A stretch of 64,000 nucleotides of DNA, taken from positions 1,449,686 through 1,513,685 of the forward strand of contig NW_008705565.1 in NCBI RefSeq assembly GCF_000186865.1, in the 5' to 3' direction. Each line of letters opens with the position of its first letter. Position 1 is the stretch's first letter. A program made the translations under genes and the position numbers. Shown here piece after piece: positions 21,148 through 29,383 of this stretch. The stretch comes from Aureococcus anophagefferens. Taxonomy: Eukaryota; Sar; Pelagophyceae; Pelagomonadales; Pelagomonadaceae. The notes under the pieces are model-generated. The model searched no databases and had not been told where the DNA came from. It worked only from the letters and a program-made list of their open reading frames with translations.

Positions 21148-22392
21148 ATGCTCGGCTTATTTGGTCGTCGCGCGCTGCGTCCTAGCTCCGCTGGGGCGCT
21201 CGCGAAGCGCGCACCGACCGCACCGATGCTGAGTCGCATCACCTGCCGCGCGACGGCGGCGGCGCCGGTGCTCCGCGCGCACACGAGCTTCGTCGCCTGC
21301 CGCGCGCCCGGCCTCGCACCCGCCCGCCGCGCGCCGTCCCTCCTGCGCGTCGCGCCAGGCGCGGCGCGGCCGCCGTCGCGGCCGCTCGTCACGATCGCGC
21401 GCGCGCGGCCGACGTGGATCGCGTCGCGAAGCTTCAACCGCCCGGAGGTGCTCGGCACCGCGCCGGCGCGCGACCTCTCCGGCGGGCCGCCGCGGGGCGC
21501 GGGCCGCCTCGCGGGCCTCTTCGGCCTCGCGACCGTCGCGTTCGGCAAGATGAAATATGTCCTCGTCGCGCTGAAGCTGACCAAGGTCGCGCCGGTGCTG
21601 TCCATGGTCGCGACGTCGGCGGCGTACAGCCTCATCTTCGGCCCGGCCTACGGCTGCGGCATGGTCGGCCTCATCTTCGTCCACGAGTGCGGCCACGTGC
21701 TCGCGATGCGCTACTACGGCATCCCCTTCTCGCCCATGGTCTTCGTGCCCTTCGTGGGCGCCATGGTGCAGATGAAGAAGTTCCCGGCGGACGCCGTCGC
21801 GGGCTCGGTCATCGCGCTCGCGGGGCCCGTGCTCGGCGGCGCCGCGGCGGCGGCGACGGCCGCCGCGGGCCACGCGCTCGACAGCCAGCTCCTCATGGCG
21901 CTCGGCGACTGGGGCTTCATGATCAACCTGTTCAACCTGCTGCCCATCGGCGGCCTCGACGGCGGCCACGTCGGCGACGCGCTCCACCCGGCGCTGCCGG
22001 CCCTGGGCCTCGCGGGCGGCGTGGGCCTCGCGGCGACGGGCGTCGTCGCGTCGCCCATCTTCTACCTCGTGCTCCTCGGCGGCGCGTTCCAGGTCGGCGG
22101 CCGCCTCCTCGGCGTCGTCGACGCCGCGCCGGCCTACAAGCGGCTCGCGGGCGGGCCCGCGGCGGCGGTCTTCGCGGCCTACGTCGCTCTGATCGGCGCG
22201 CTCGTCGGCGGCATGGCCATGAACAACGTGGGGCGCCTGTCCCCTCGCGCGATCGAGGCCCAGATGCGCGGCGAGAAGCTCGACCTCCCGCCGGGCGCGG
22301 ACGGCTCCTCGCCGTACGACGACTACTTCTACGACCCGTCCGACGACCGCGACGACGACCGTGAGTGGGGAGCCGCGCCGCCGCGGCGCTGA
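21148..22392 (+). CDS. Site-2-protease-like M50 metallopeptidase
   Basis: A 414-residue membrane protein. The start is ATG 21148; the frame is open upstream but has no earlier ATG. The first ~120 residues are Arg/Ala/Ser-rich and nearly free of acidic residues, typical of an organelle targeting peptide. The zinc motif HECGH lies at about residues 178-182 within a hydrophobic helix (FVHECGHVLAMRYYG). The third-ligand region NLLPIGGLDGGH lies near 261-272. Both match peptidase family M50, which cleaves within membranes. Plant and algal relatives (EGY, S2P-like) are often plastid proteins. The C-terminus is acidic and Tyr/Asp-rich. Organelle location is an inference. Confidence 0.85.
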   Translation: MLGLFGRRALRPSSAGALAKRAPTAPMLSRITCRATAAAPVLRAHTSFVACRAPGLAPARRAPSLLRVAPGAARPPSRPLVTIARARPTWIASRSFNRPEVLGTAPARDLSGGPPRGAGRLAGLFGLATVAFGKMKYVLVALKLTKVAPVLSMVATSAAYSLIFGPAYGCGMVGLIFVHECGHVLAMRYYGIPFSPMVFVPFVGAMVQMKKFPADAVAGSVIALAGPVLGGAAAAATAAAGHALDSQLLMALGDWGFMINLFNLLPIGGLDGGHVGDALHPALPALGLAGGVGLAATGVVASPIFYLVLLGGAFQVGGRLLGVVDAAPAYKRLAGGPAAAVFAAYVALIGALVGGMAMNNVGRLSPRAIEAQMRGEKLDLPPGADGSSPYDDYFYDPSDDRDDDREWGAAPPRR

Positions 22393-22419
22393 TGGGGTCT
22401 CTAAGTTGGACCTCCCATA

Positions 22420-25032
22420 TTAGTCATAGGTGAGTGGGTCGCGGAATTCCCACTCGTCCGGCTTGTTCCAGCGCGCGGCGCGCGTTCCTTCCAGGCGGCT
22501 GTGGATGATATCGTTGCTGACGCCCGTTCTCTTGCTCGCCGCGGTCATCGATTCAAAGAACTCCCACGGGCCGTGGCTGCCGATCTTGCGCGCCTCGCAC
22601 CGTCGCGGCCCCCCGACGAGAATCGGAACGATGGGCAACGGCGGTGCGCCGGGCCGCACGGCGGGTGGAGCCGCGCGCCAGTGCGACTGCGCGTAGCACG
22701 GCGGCTGCGCGTTCCAGGCCGCGTAGCCGGTCGCGCCGTGCGGCGCGCGCAGAGGTAAGACCGTGTGCGCTGGCGACTGACGTGCGAGGCAGGCCGCGAC
22801 GACGGCCACGCGCAGCTTCCTGTCGTCGATCATCCACCGGCGGATGGTGACATCGTCCCGGGCGGCGCAGACCGCGGGCGTCGGAGCGGCGGGCAGCGGC
22901 GGTGCGGCGGGCAGCGGCGCGGCCGGCGCCGGAACGCGTGGTGGCGCGGCGGGTCGCGGCACGGGCCGCGGCGCGTGCGGCAGTGGAGTCGCGGAAGCGT
23001 CGCGAAACTCCCAATCGTCCGGCTTCCAGCGCGCGGCTTTCCCTTCCATGCAGTTGCGGATTCTCTTTTCTCTGACGGCCGTCCCCTCGGACGCGAGGGA
23101 AACCGATCGAAACCACTCCCACGGGCCGTGGCTGCCGATCTTGCGGGCCTCGCACGGTCGCCGATACGTCTTCCGCGGCGCGGCGGGAGCCGGCGCGGGC
23201 GTCGGATCGGCGGGCAGCGGCGGCGCGGCGGGCAGCGGTGGTGCGGCCGACGCCGCAGCCGGCGCCGCGGCCGGCGGCGCCGCGCGCGCGGCCTGGAGCG
23301 ACGCCTCGGCGCGCTTGAGCAGGTCGTCCTGCGCCTGGCGCCTCGCGGCCACCTCCGCGGACGCGTCGGCGGGTGGTGGCGCGGCCGGCGCCGGAGCGCG
23401 TGGCGGCGCGGCGGGCAGCGGCGGTGCGGCGGGCAGCGGCGACGCGGCGGGCAGCGGCGGTGCGGCCGGCGGCGCGGCCGGCGGCGCGGCCGGCGGCGCG
23501 GCCGGCGGCGCCGCGCGCGCGGCCTGGACCGACGCCTCGGCGCGCTTGAGCAGGTCGTCCTGCGCCTGGCGCCGCGCGGCCACCTTCGCGGACGCGGCCG
23601 CGGCGGCGGCGCCCGGCGCGCCCGGCTGCGGCATGCCCCAGAAGTGCTTGCGGCGCTCGCCGAGGAACTCGACGCGGGGCGCGCCGTCCTCGCCGAGGGG
23701 CGGCTCGGCGGCGCCCGCGAGGCCGTCCGGCGGCGGGCACGCCCGCGCGGGCCGCGGCGCCGCGTCGCCGGCGGGCCGCGGCGCTGGTTTGCGAAATTCC
23801 CACTCGTCCGGCTTCCAAGGCTTCGCGGCGTGCGTTCCTTCCAGGCGTTTGTGGATGGTCTCGTTGCTGACGCCCGTTCTCATGGTCGCGACGGTAATCG
23901 ATTCAAAGAACTCCCACGGGCCGCGGCTGCCGATCTTGCGGGCCTCGCACGGTGTTTTTCTCTGTCCCGGCGCCCGCGCGGCGGGAGCCGGCGCGGGCAT
24001 CGGAGCGGCGGGCAGCGGCGGCGCGGCGGGCAGCGGCGCGGCCGGCGCCGGAGCGCGTGGCGGCGCGGCGGACAGGTTGTTGCGCCGATAAAAGGCCGAG
24101 TTCCAGCGATTCTTCACCGCGCTCTCCGCGCGGCCGGGCAAGAGTTCGGCAATCTTCGTCCACGCGTTGCCGAATCGCTGCTGCGCCTCGACCAAGATCG
24201 CGTCCTCCTCGCGGGTCCAGCCGCCCTTCTTCAGGTTCGGGTCCAGGTGGTTCGTCCACCGCTCGCGGCACTGCTTGCCGATGCGGCCGGGGATCCGCTC
24301 CGCGATCTGCATCCACCTGAGCCCCCCCTCGCGCATGCACTCGATGATGATCTTGTCCTCCTCCTCCGTGAAGGCGCCCTTGACCAGGCCCTTACTCAGA
24401 ACGGTCTCCCAGCGGCGCCGACAATCCGCGGAAGTGCGTCCGTTTGGTCCGGCGAAGAGCGCATTTGCGATCAGGTTCCAGGCAGGGCTGTCCGTGGTCC
24501 CGACGGCCAGGCGCAGCGATGCGTCTTCGCCGCTCGTCCACCGACGGCCGATGACATCGTCCCGGGCGGCGCAGACCGCGCGGGTGCCGTCTCTTTCTGG
24601 AAGCCGCCCAGGCGGGGGGTCGGCGTCGACGCTGACGCTGGGGTCGCCCTCGCCGAGGTCGGAGCCCTCGACGTCGTCGCCCGCCGGCGTCGAAGCGGCG
24701 GGCGACAGAAGGAAATGCGTCGGCGCGTCGGCCGCCGCGGGTCGCGGCTGCGGCGGCGCGGGCGCCGGAGCGCCGGCGTCTTCCTCGCGCGGCCGCGCGC
24801 GCTTCGGAGCCTCGTCCTCGTCCGACTCGCCCGTGAGGTCGATGAGCGGGCGCTTCACTCCCTTCGCGTCTTCGACCGTCTCGGACACGACGACTCCATT
24901 CTCACTCACGGCCGCGCGGCTGTCGTCCGGACACGCTGGCGCGATGCTCCATCCCGAACCGAAGGGGTCGGTCTGGAAGAGCTCGGTCAATGAGAACGGC
25001 GCGCCGGGGACGCATAGCCCGCCCGCCAACAT
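22420..25032 (-). CDS. Three-repeat MYB protein with repeated WEFF modules
   Basis: An 870-residue single frame from ATG 25032. Residues about 155-320 form three MYB repeats: RRWTSGEDASLRLAVG, then KGAFTEEEDKIIIECMREGG-LRWMQIAERIPGR, then KGGWTREEDAILVEAQQRFG with RWNSAFYRR, as in R1R2R3 (c-MYB-like) regulators. Pro/Ala-rich linkers follow, with two near-identical coils (RRQAQDDLLKRAEAS). Three copies of a ~50-residue module read KIGS(R/H)GPWE(F/W)F...GV...I...LEG....KPDEWEFR. This module resembles small helix-turn-helix NUMOD-like domains, but I cannot name it with certainty. The start of MYB repeat 1 (VCAARDDV) recurs near the C-terminus, showing internal duplication. Confidence 0.82.
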   Translation of the reverse strand: MLAGGLCVPGAPFSLTELFQTDPFGSGWSIAPACPDDSRAAVSENGVVVSETVEDAKGVKRPLIDLTGESDEDEAPKRARPREEDAGAPAPAPPQPRPAAADAPTHFLLSPAASTPAGDDVEGSDLGEGDPSVSVDADPPPGRLPERDGTRAVCAARDDVIGRRWTSGEDASLRLAVGTTDSPAWNLIANALFAGPNGRTSADCRRRWETVLSKGLVKGAFTEEEDKIIIECMREGGLRWMQIAERIPGRIGKQCRERWTNHLDPNLKKGGWTREEDAILVEAQQRFGNAWTKIAELLPGRAESAVKNRWNSAFYRRNNLSAAPPRAPAPAAPLPAAPPLPAAPMPAPAPAARAPGQRKTPCEARKIGSRGPWEFFESITVATMRTGVSNETIHKRLEGTHAAKPWKPDEWEFRKPAPRPAGDAAPRPARACPPPDGLAGAAEPPLGEDGAPRVEFLGERRKHFWGMPQPGAPGAAAAAASAKVAARRQAQDDLLKRAEASVQAARAAPPAAPPAAPPAAPPAAPPLPAASPLPAAPPLPAAPPRAPAPAAPPPADASAEVAARRQAQDDLLKRAEASLQAARAAPPAAAPAAASAAPPLPAAPPLPADPTPAPAPAAPRKTYRRPCEARKIGSHGPWEWFRSVSLASEGTAVREKRIRNCMEGKAARWKPDDWEFRDASATPLPHAPRPVPRPAAPPRVPAPAAPLPAAPPLPAAPTPAVCAARDDVTIRRWMIDDRKLRVAVVAACLARQSPAHTVLPLRAPHGATGYAAWNAQPPCYAQSHWRAAPPAVRPGAPPLPIVPILVGGPRRCEARKIGSHGPWEFFESMTAASKRTGVSNDIIHSRLEGTRAARWNKPDEWEFRDPLTYD
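22849..22876 (-). repeat. Internal duplication in the MYB gene, copy 2
   Basis: This 28-bp stretch is identical to 24553-24580, about 1.7 kb away in the same gene. Both encode VCAARDD followed by (V)xxRRW. In the upstream copy the sequence leads into MYB repeat 1; here it leads into RRWMIDDRKLRVAVVAACLA, which is similar at first and then diverges. It is best read as a segmental duplication of the MYB entry. Confidence 0.85.
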
Positions 25033-25174
25033 CGTGTCGGCGGTACTTCAACGAAGCAAACTTGAAGGTGTCAAAGTGAGCCCTCCCAGCGAGCGCGGCG
25101 CAAAACGCGCGCGCGCGACACGCAAGCAAAGGCAGCGCTCCGCAAGCACGAGCAGCGCCGCATCGCTCGCCGCG

Positions 25175-25417
25175 ATGAAGGTCGTCTTTTCCCGAAATCG
25201 CGTCGCGCACTTGGGCTTGCTGCTGTCGCTCTCGGCGCTCGTCGCCGAGGTCCCAAAGCGCGAGCCGGCGTCAGCGCAGTCGATGATTCGCGCACATTCG
25301 ACCCGCGCACGGATCTCTCGCGGCGCGCGGCGCGCTCGCTCGAGCGATGCGCAGCGCTCCGACGGCGCGCGCCGCGCGGCCGAGCGGGACGACGCGATCG
25401 CGCCGCCGCCGCCGTAG
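25175..25417 (+). CDS. Possible small secreted protein
   Basis: An 80-codon frame begins MKVVFSRNRVAHLGLLLSLS, which looks like a signal peptide (two basic residues, then a leucine-rich core ending near ALVAEV). The rest is Arg/Ser/Ala-rich with no recognised domain. It lies 142 bases from the divergent MYB gene start. It may instead be 5' UTR of the downstream small frame. Support is weak. Confidence 0.25.
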   Translation: MKVVFSRNRVAHLGLLLSLSALVAEVPKREPASAQSMIRAHSTRARISRGARRARSSDAQRSDGARRAAERDDAIAPPPP

Positions 25418-25427
25418 GTACTATGGC

Positions 25428-25598
25428 ATGAAGCGGCTATCGGCTTATGGGTTGGCCGTGACTCTCGTGTGCCAGATCAATTCGTCCATCATGTCCTTCA
25501 GAGAAAAGGTGAAAAAGCGGAGGGAGTGGGAGGCCGCGATGGCCGAGAAGGCCGCGGAGGTCGCGAAGCGGTCGAATCCGAAGAAGAAGAACAGCTAA
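25428..25598 (+). CDS. Possible small basic protein
   Basis: A 56-codon frame, MKRLSAYGLAVTLVCQINSS followed by a Lys/Glu/Ala-rich helix (MSFREKVKKRREWEAAMAEK) and a lysine-rich end. The helical, charged C-terminal half looks protein-like, and the hydrophobic N-terminal half could be a membrane anchor. No homolog is recognised. It stands alone before the SNF2 gene. Confidence 0.3.
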   Translation: MKRLSAYGLAVTLVCQINSSIMSFREKVKKRREWEAAMAEKAAEVAKRSNPKKKNS

Positions 25599-25919
25599 GC
25601 TTGTCTTCGTAGTACAGGCGTGGGGTGGGGAGAGGGGAGTCTGGGGTTTGATGGCCTCGATCACTGAGCGCGGATGGCATGGCTCTCATCCGCGGACACG
25701 CGATTTGCCCCGGCGGGTTTGGGAGAGCGCCGTCGACATCAAGAGGCACCTGCTCTGCGTGCTCGGCGGGTCGAGGCACGACGAGTTCGACGAGCGCACC
25801 CGCGCGATAGCAGCTGTCTGAACACGCGGGCGACGCGCACGAGCGAGCACAGCACGCGCGAAAACGCGCACCACATCGTGCTCACCGCAAATCGCGCCAC
25901 AAGCGGCACCACCGACACC

Positions 25920-28900
25920 ATGGACAACGAGCCCTACGAGAAGCAGAACGAGGGCTGGCAGGACAGCAAGCCCAAGCCCGGCTGGATGCAGCTCATGGCG
26001 GAGCAGGAGGAGGTCATCGAGATCGTCAGCGACGACGAGGACTCGAAGCCCGCGCCCGCGAAGCCGGAGCTCGTGGAGATCTCCGACGACGGCGACGACG
26101 CCTGGGGCCTCAGCGACGACGACGAGTGGGAGAAGGAGATGGCCGCCGCGGGCAGCGGCACCGCGATCGCCGCGAAGAACCTCGCGGCCGGCGGCCTCGG
26201 CGGCGCGAGCGGCCCGGCGCCGGACGCGGAGCCGGACGCGAAGCCGGACGTGAAGCCGGCGCTCGGCAAGAAGAAGAAGAAGGCCGGCGGCGGCGCGTCG
26301 GGCGGCGGCGGCGGCGCGTCGGGCGGCGGCGGCGGCGCGTCGGGCGGCGGCGGCGCGTCGGGCGGCGGCGGCGCGAAGAAGAAGGCGCGGCCCGGCCCGC
26401 TGAGCCTGTCGCCGGCCGAGAAGACGGCGCACCTCGCGACGCTGCCGCCGGGCGACCGGGACCTGCAGCGCGTGCTCTGGCACCTCGGCTTCAACTTCAA
26501 GCTCTTCCCGCACCAGCCCGCGGCCGTGCGCATGGTCGCGGGCGTGCCCGCGGACTGGCCGCGGTTGGGCGCCGGCGGCTCGCTCGACGGCGCGCTGCTC
26601 GCGTGCGCGCCGCCGGGCGAGCGCGGCGGCCTCCTCGGCGACGTCATGGGCCTCGGCAAGACCGTCGAGGCCCTCGGCGGCGCGGCGCTGCGCCAGGGCA
26701 TCTGCCGGGCCAAGAACCTGGCGCCGCTGCCCGTCGTCATCGTCGGGCCCAACGCGTCCGTGCTCGACCAGTGGTACGACCACCTCGTCATGGGCGGCGT
26801 CGCGAAGACGGAGATCCTCAAGTACGCGGGCAAGTTCAAGGAGCGCACGGGCAAGTGGCGCGCGCGCGTCCACCCGTCGGGCGCCGGCGCGACGTGGGTG
26901 CTCCTCACGCGCCACTGCCTCATGAACGACGTCCGCGCGGCCATGGACTCCTTCGACTCCGGCGGCGACCGCGCGAGCGCGTCGCCCCTCTTCTCGACGG
27001 CGTCGCCGGAGCTGCTCGACGACCTGCGGACGCAGTACCTGTCGGCGAACGCGATCCTCAAGGGCAAGAACGACGTCAAGGAGAAGGGCGAGACGGAGCA
27101 CGACTGCGTGCGGCGCCTCGTCGACGAGTTCTACCACAACGGCGGGCCCGCGCCGACGATCCGCACGCTGATCATCGACGAGGCCCACTTCCTGCGCAAC
27201 CAGGTGTCGTTCTGGGGCATCGGCGCGGCGCTCTGCGGCCAGTCCGCCGAGCGGTGCGTCATGGCGACGGGCACGCCGTTCAACAACGGCCCGCGCGACA
27301 TGGCCGCGCTCCAGTCCTACGTCGACGCGTCCAACGCCGCGGCGTCGACGCAGTGGTGGGTCGACGCGGTCTCGGGCAAGGGCGGCGCCGAGGTCGCCGC
27401 GGCCGTGCGGTCCTGGCGCGAGGGCGGCGGCATGCTCCGCCGCGGCACGGAGGTCCTCGCGCAGCAGCTCCCGGACAAGACCGTGCGCGCGCAGAACATG
27501 GTCCTCGGCGACGAGGAGCTCTTCGCCTACCTGCCGCTGGAGGACTCCCTTCTGGAGTTGCTCGACAAGTTCGCGGGCACCGACGACGCGGACAAGAAGG
27601 AGAAGCTGCGCCTCTTCCAGATCATGATGGCCATCATGTCGCTCATGCGCATGTCGCTCATCCACAGCCTCGCGCCGCACAACGGCCGCGAGCTCTCGCA
27701 CCACTTCAGCCCGTCGCGGCGCGGCATGAATATTGGGGCGTGGCCCAAGGACAAGTGCGTCATGTGCGCGCCGAACCTCTCCCAGGAGGCCAAGGACCGC
27801 GACACGGCGCGCGGCTCGGGCAAGCAGGCGAACCGCTTCGGGGCCGCGGGGCCCAAGTCGACGCTGGACCTGGACGACAACGACGGCGACGACGACGACG
27901 GCGGCGAGAAGAACAAGAAGGACGACGAGGACGAGGACAAGGGCCCGCTCGTCGACGTGCCGGACGAGTACTGCCACCTCATGGGCCCGAACTCGGGCCA
28001 CCGCATCCGCGCGTCGTGCCTGGCCAAGGTCACGGCCGGCGGCGCCGCCTGGTCCTGCCCGCGCTGCGACGACCTCGCGGCGCGCGCGCAGGTCGGCCAG
28101 GACGGCGCCAAGACCTACTGCGCCGGCGTCAAGGGTGGCTTCGTCGCGTCGACGAAGCTCCTCGAGGCGCTCGAGGACATCCGGGCCAAGCCCGCGGGCG
28201 AGAAGACCATCGTCTTCAGCTTCTTCAAGGCGCCGCTCGACCTCCTCGAGGCCATGCTCGACGAGGAGGGCGTCGAGTGCCTCCGCTTCGACGGCGACCT
28301 GCCGCAGAACAAGCGCGGCGCGGTCCTCGACGAGTTCCGCGACGACGACGACAAGCTCGTGCTCCTCATGACGGTCCACTCCGGCGGCACGGGCCTCAAC
28401 ATCACGCGCGCGAACCACGTCGTCTTCCTCGACCGCTGGTTCAACCCGCAGGTCCACTTCCAGGCCCAGGCGCGCTGCCACCGCATCGGCCAGGACAAGG
28501 AGGTCGACGTGTCCTTCTTCGACGCGACGTGCACGCTCGACGAGGTCATGGCCGAGATCAACAAGCTCAAGGAGGGCAACGCGGACGTCGTCCTCGCGGA
28601 CGGCTCCGCCGTCGGCGCGCCCGCCGCCGGCGCGCTGACCTTCGCGGACCTCACGGGCGTCCTCGGCAAGAAGCTCAAGGAGATCGCGGCGCGGCGCCAG
28701 GGCGAGCTCGGCGGCGGCGGCGGCGGCGTCGCCTTCGGCGGCTTCGGCGGCGGCGGCGGCGGCGGCTTCGCGGCCGGCGGCTTCGGCGGCCCCGCGGCCA
28801 ACGGCTTCGGCGGCGGCTTCGGCGGCGGCGGCTTCGGCGGCCCCGCGGCGCGCGGCGGCGGCGGCGCGGCCTTCGGCCGCGACCCGAGCGAGGCCGTCGA

Positions 28901-29195
28901 CGTCGACGAGGACTCGGACGTCGAGGTCGCGGACGCGAAGCCCAAGCCGCTGAAGCGCGCGAACCGCTCGCCCGGCGGCGCCAAGGAGAAGAAGCCCAAG
29001 GTCGAGCCGAAGCGCGAGTCCGTCGACCTCACGGCGTCGGCGGCGTCGCCGGAGAAGAAGCTCGCCATGATCAAGAAGCTCGAGGACATGGGCTACCCGA
29101 CGCCCAAGGCGAAGCGCGGCCTCCGCCGCACGGACTGGAGCAGCGTCGCCGACGCCGTCGACCTCATAGAGAGTGGCGGCGCCGACCCGAACTGA
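25920..29195 (+). CDS. SNF2-family helicase with RING-like insert (RAD16/HLTF-like)
   Basis: A 1,091-residue single exon from ATG 25920 (CACCATGG context). An acidic N-terminus with SUMO-interaction-like runs (EEVIEIVSDDED, KPELVEISDDG) precedes a Gly/Ser repeat linker. The ATPase starts with GLLGDVMGLGKTVEA (Walker A, about residue 239). It continues with LIIDEAHFLRN (about 418) and MATGTPFNN. Between the ATPase lobes is a Cys/His segment (CVMCAPNL, HRIRASCL, CPRCDD) placed as in RAD5/RAD16 RING insertions but poorly spaced. The second lobe has HSGGTGLNITRANHVVF and RCHRIGQDKEVDV. A Gly/Phe-rich region and a UBA-like end follow. Role inferred: chromatin remodelling or ubiquitin-linked DNA repair in the nucleus. 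Confidence 0.87.
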   Translation: MDNEPYEKQNEGWQDSKPKPGWMQLMAEQEEVIEIVSDDEDSKPAPAKPELVEISDDGDDAWGLSDDDEWEKEMAAAGSGTAIAAKNLAAGGLGGASGPAPDAEPDAKPDVKPALGKKKKKAGGGASGGGGGASGGGGGASGGGGASGGGGAKKKARPGPLSLSPAEKTAHLATLPPGDRDLQRVLWHLGFNFKLFPHQPAAVRMVAGVPADWPRLGAGGSLDGALLACAPPGERGGLLGDVMGLGKTVEALGGAALRQGICRAKNLAPLPVVIVGPNASVLDQWYDHLVMGGVAKTEILKYAGKFKERTGKWRARVHPSGAGATWVLLTRHCLMNDVRAAMDSFDSGGDRASASPLFSTASPELLDDLRTQYLSANAILKGKNDVKEKGETEHDCVRRLVDEFYHNGGPAPTIRTLIIDEAHFLRNQVSFWGIGAALCGQSAERCVMATGTPFNNGPRDMAALQSYVDASNAAASTQWWVDAVSGKGGAEVAAAVRSWREGGGMLRRGTEVLAQQLPDKTVRAQNMVLGDEELFAYLPLEDSLLELLDKFAGTDDADKKEKLRLFQIMMAIMSLMRMSLIHSLAPHNGRELSHHFSPSRRGMNIGAWPKDKCVMCAPNLSQEAKDRDTARGSGKQANRFGAAGPKSTLDLDDNDGDDDDGGEKNKKDDEDEDKGPLVDVPDEYCHLMGPNSGHRIRASCLAKVTAGGAAWSCPRCDDLAARAQVGQDGAKTYCAGVKGGFVASTKLLEALEDIRAKPAGEKTIVFSFFKAPLDLLEAMLDEEGVECLRFDGDLPQNKRGAVLDEFRDDDDKLVLLMTVHSGGTGLNITRANHVVFLDRWFNPQVHFQAQARCHRIGQDKEVDVSFFDATCTLDEVMAEINKLKEGNADVVLADGSAVGAPAAGALTFADLTGVLGKKLKEIAARRQGELGGGGGGVAFGGFGGGGGGGFAAGGFGGPAANGFGGGFGGGGFGGPAARGGGGAAFGRDPSEAVDVDEDSDVEVADAKPKPLKRANRSPGGAKEKKPKVEPKRESVDLTASAASPEKKLAMIKKLEDMGYPTPKAKRGLRRTDWSSVADAVDLIESGGADPN

Positions 29196-29383
29196 CCCTG
29201 TGATCCCCCCCCCCATCTCTGTTCCCGCGCGCGTGGCGCGCCTGTAAGTCTCCCCTGTGGCGCGGCTCCCGCGGCGCGGCCATTGCGGCTGGTGCTGAAG
29301 ACGGCACCTCGAAACCGTGAACGAGTTCGAGCCATCGACATCATCGAGGTGTGGGGCTGCCCAGCCCTGGCGGCGCTGCCGCC

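Noticed and set aside
26260..26390. Gly/Ser repeat in the SNF2 gene as a mobile or microsatellite element
   Set aside because: The GGCGGC-type repeat is an in-frame flexible linker between coding domains.
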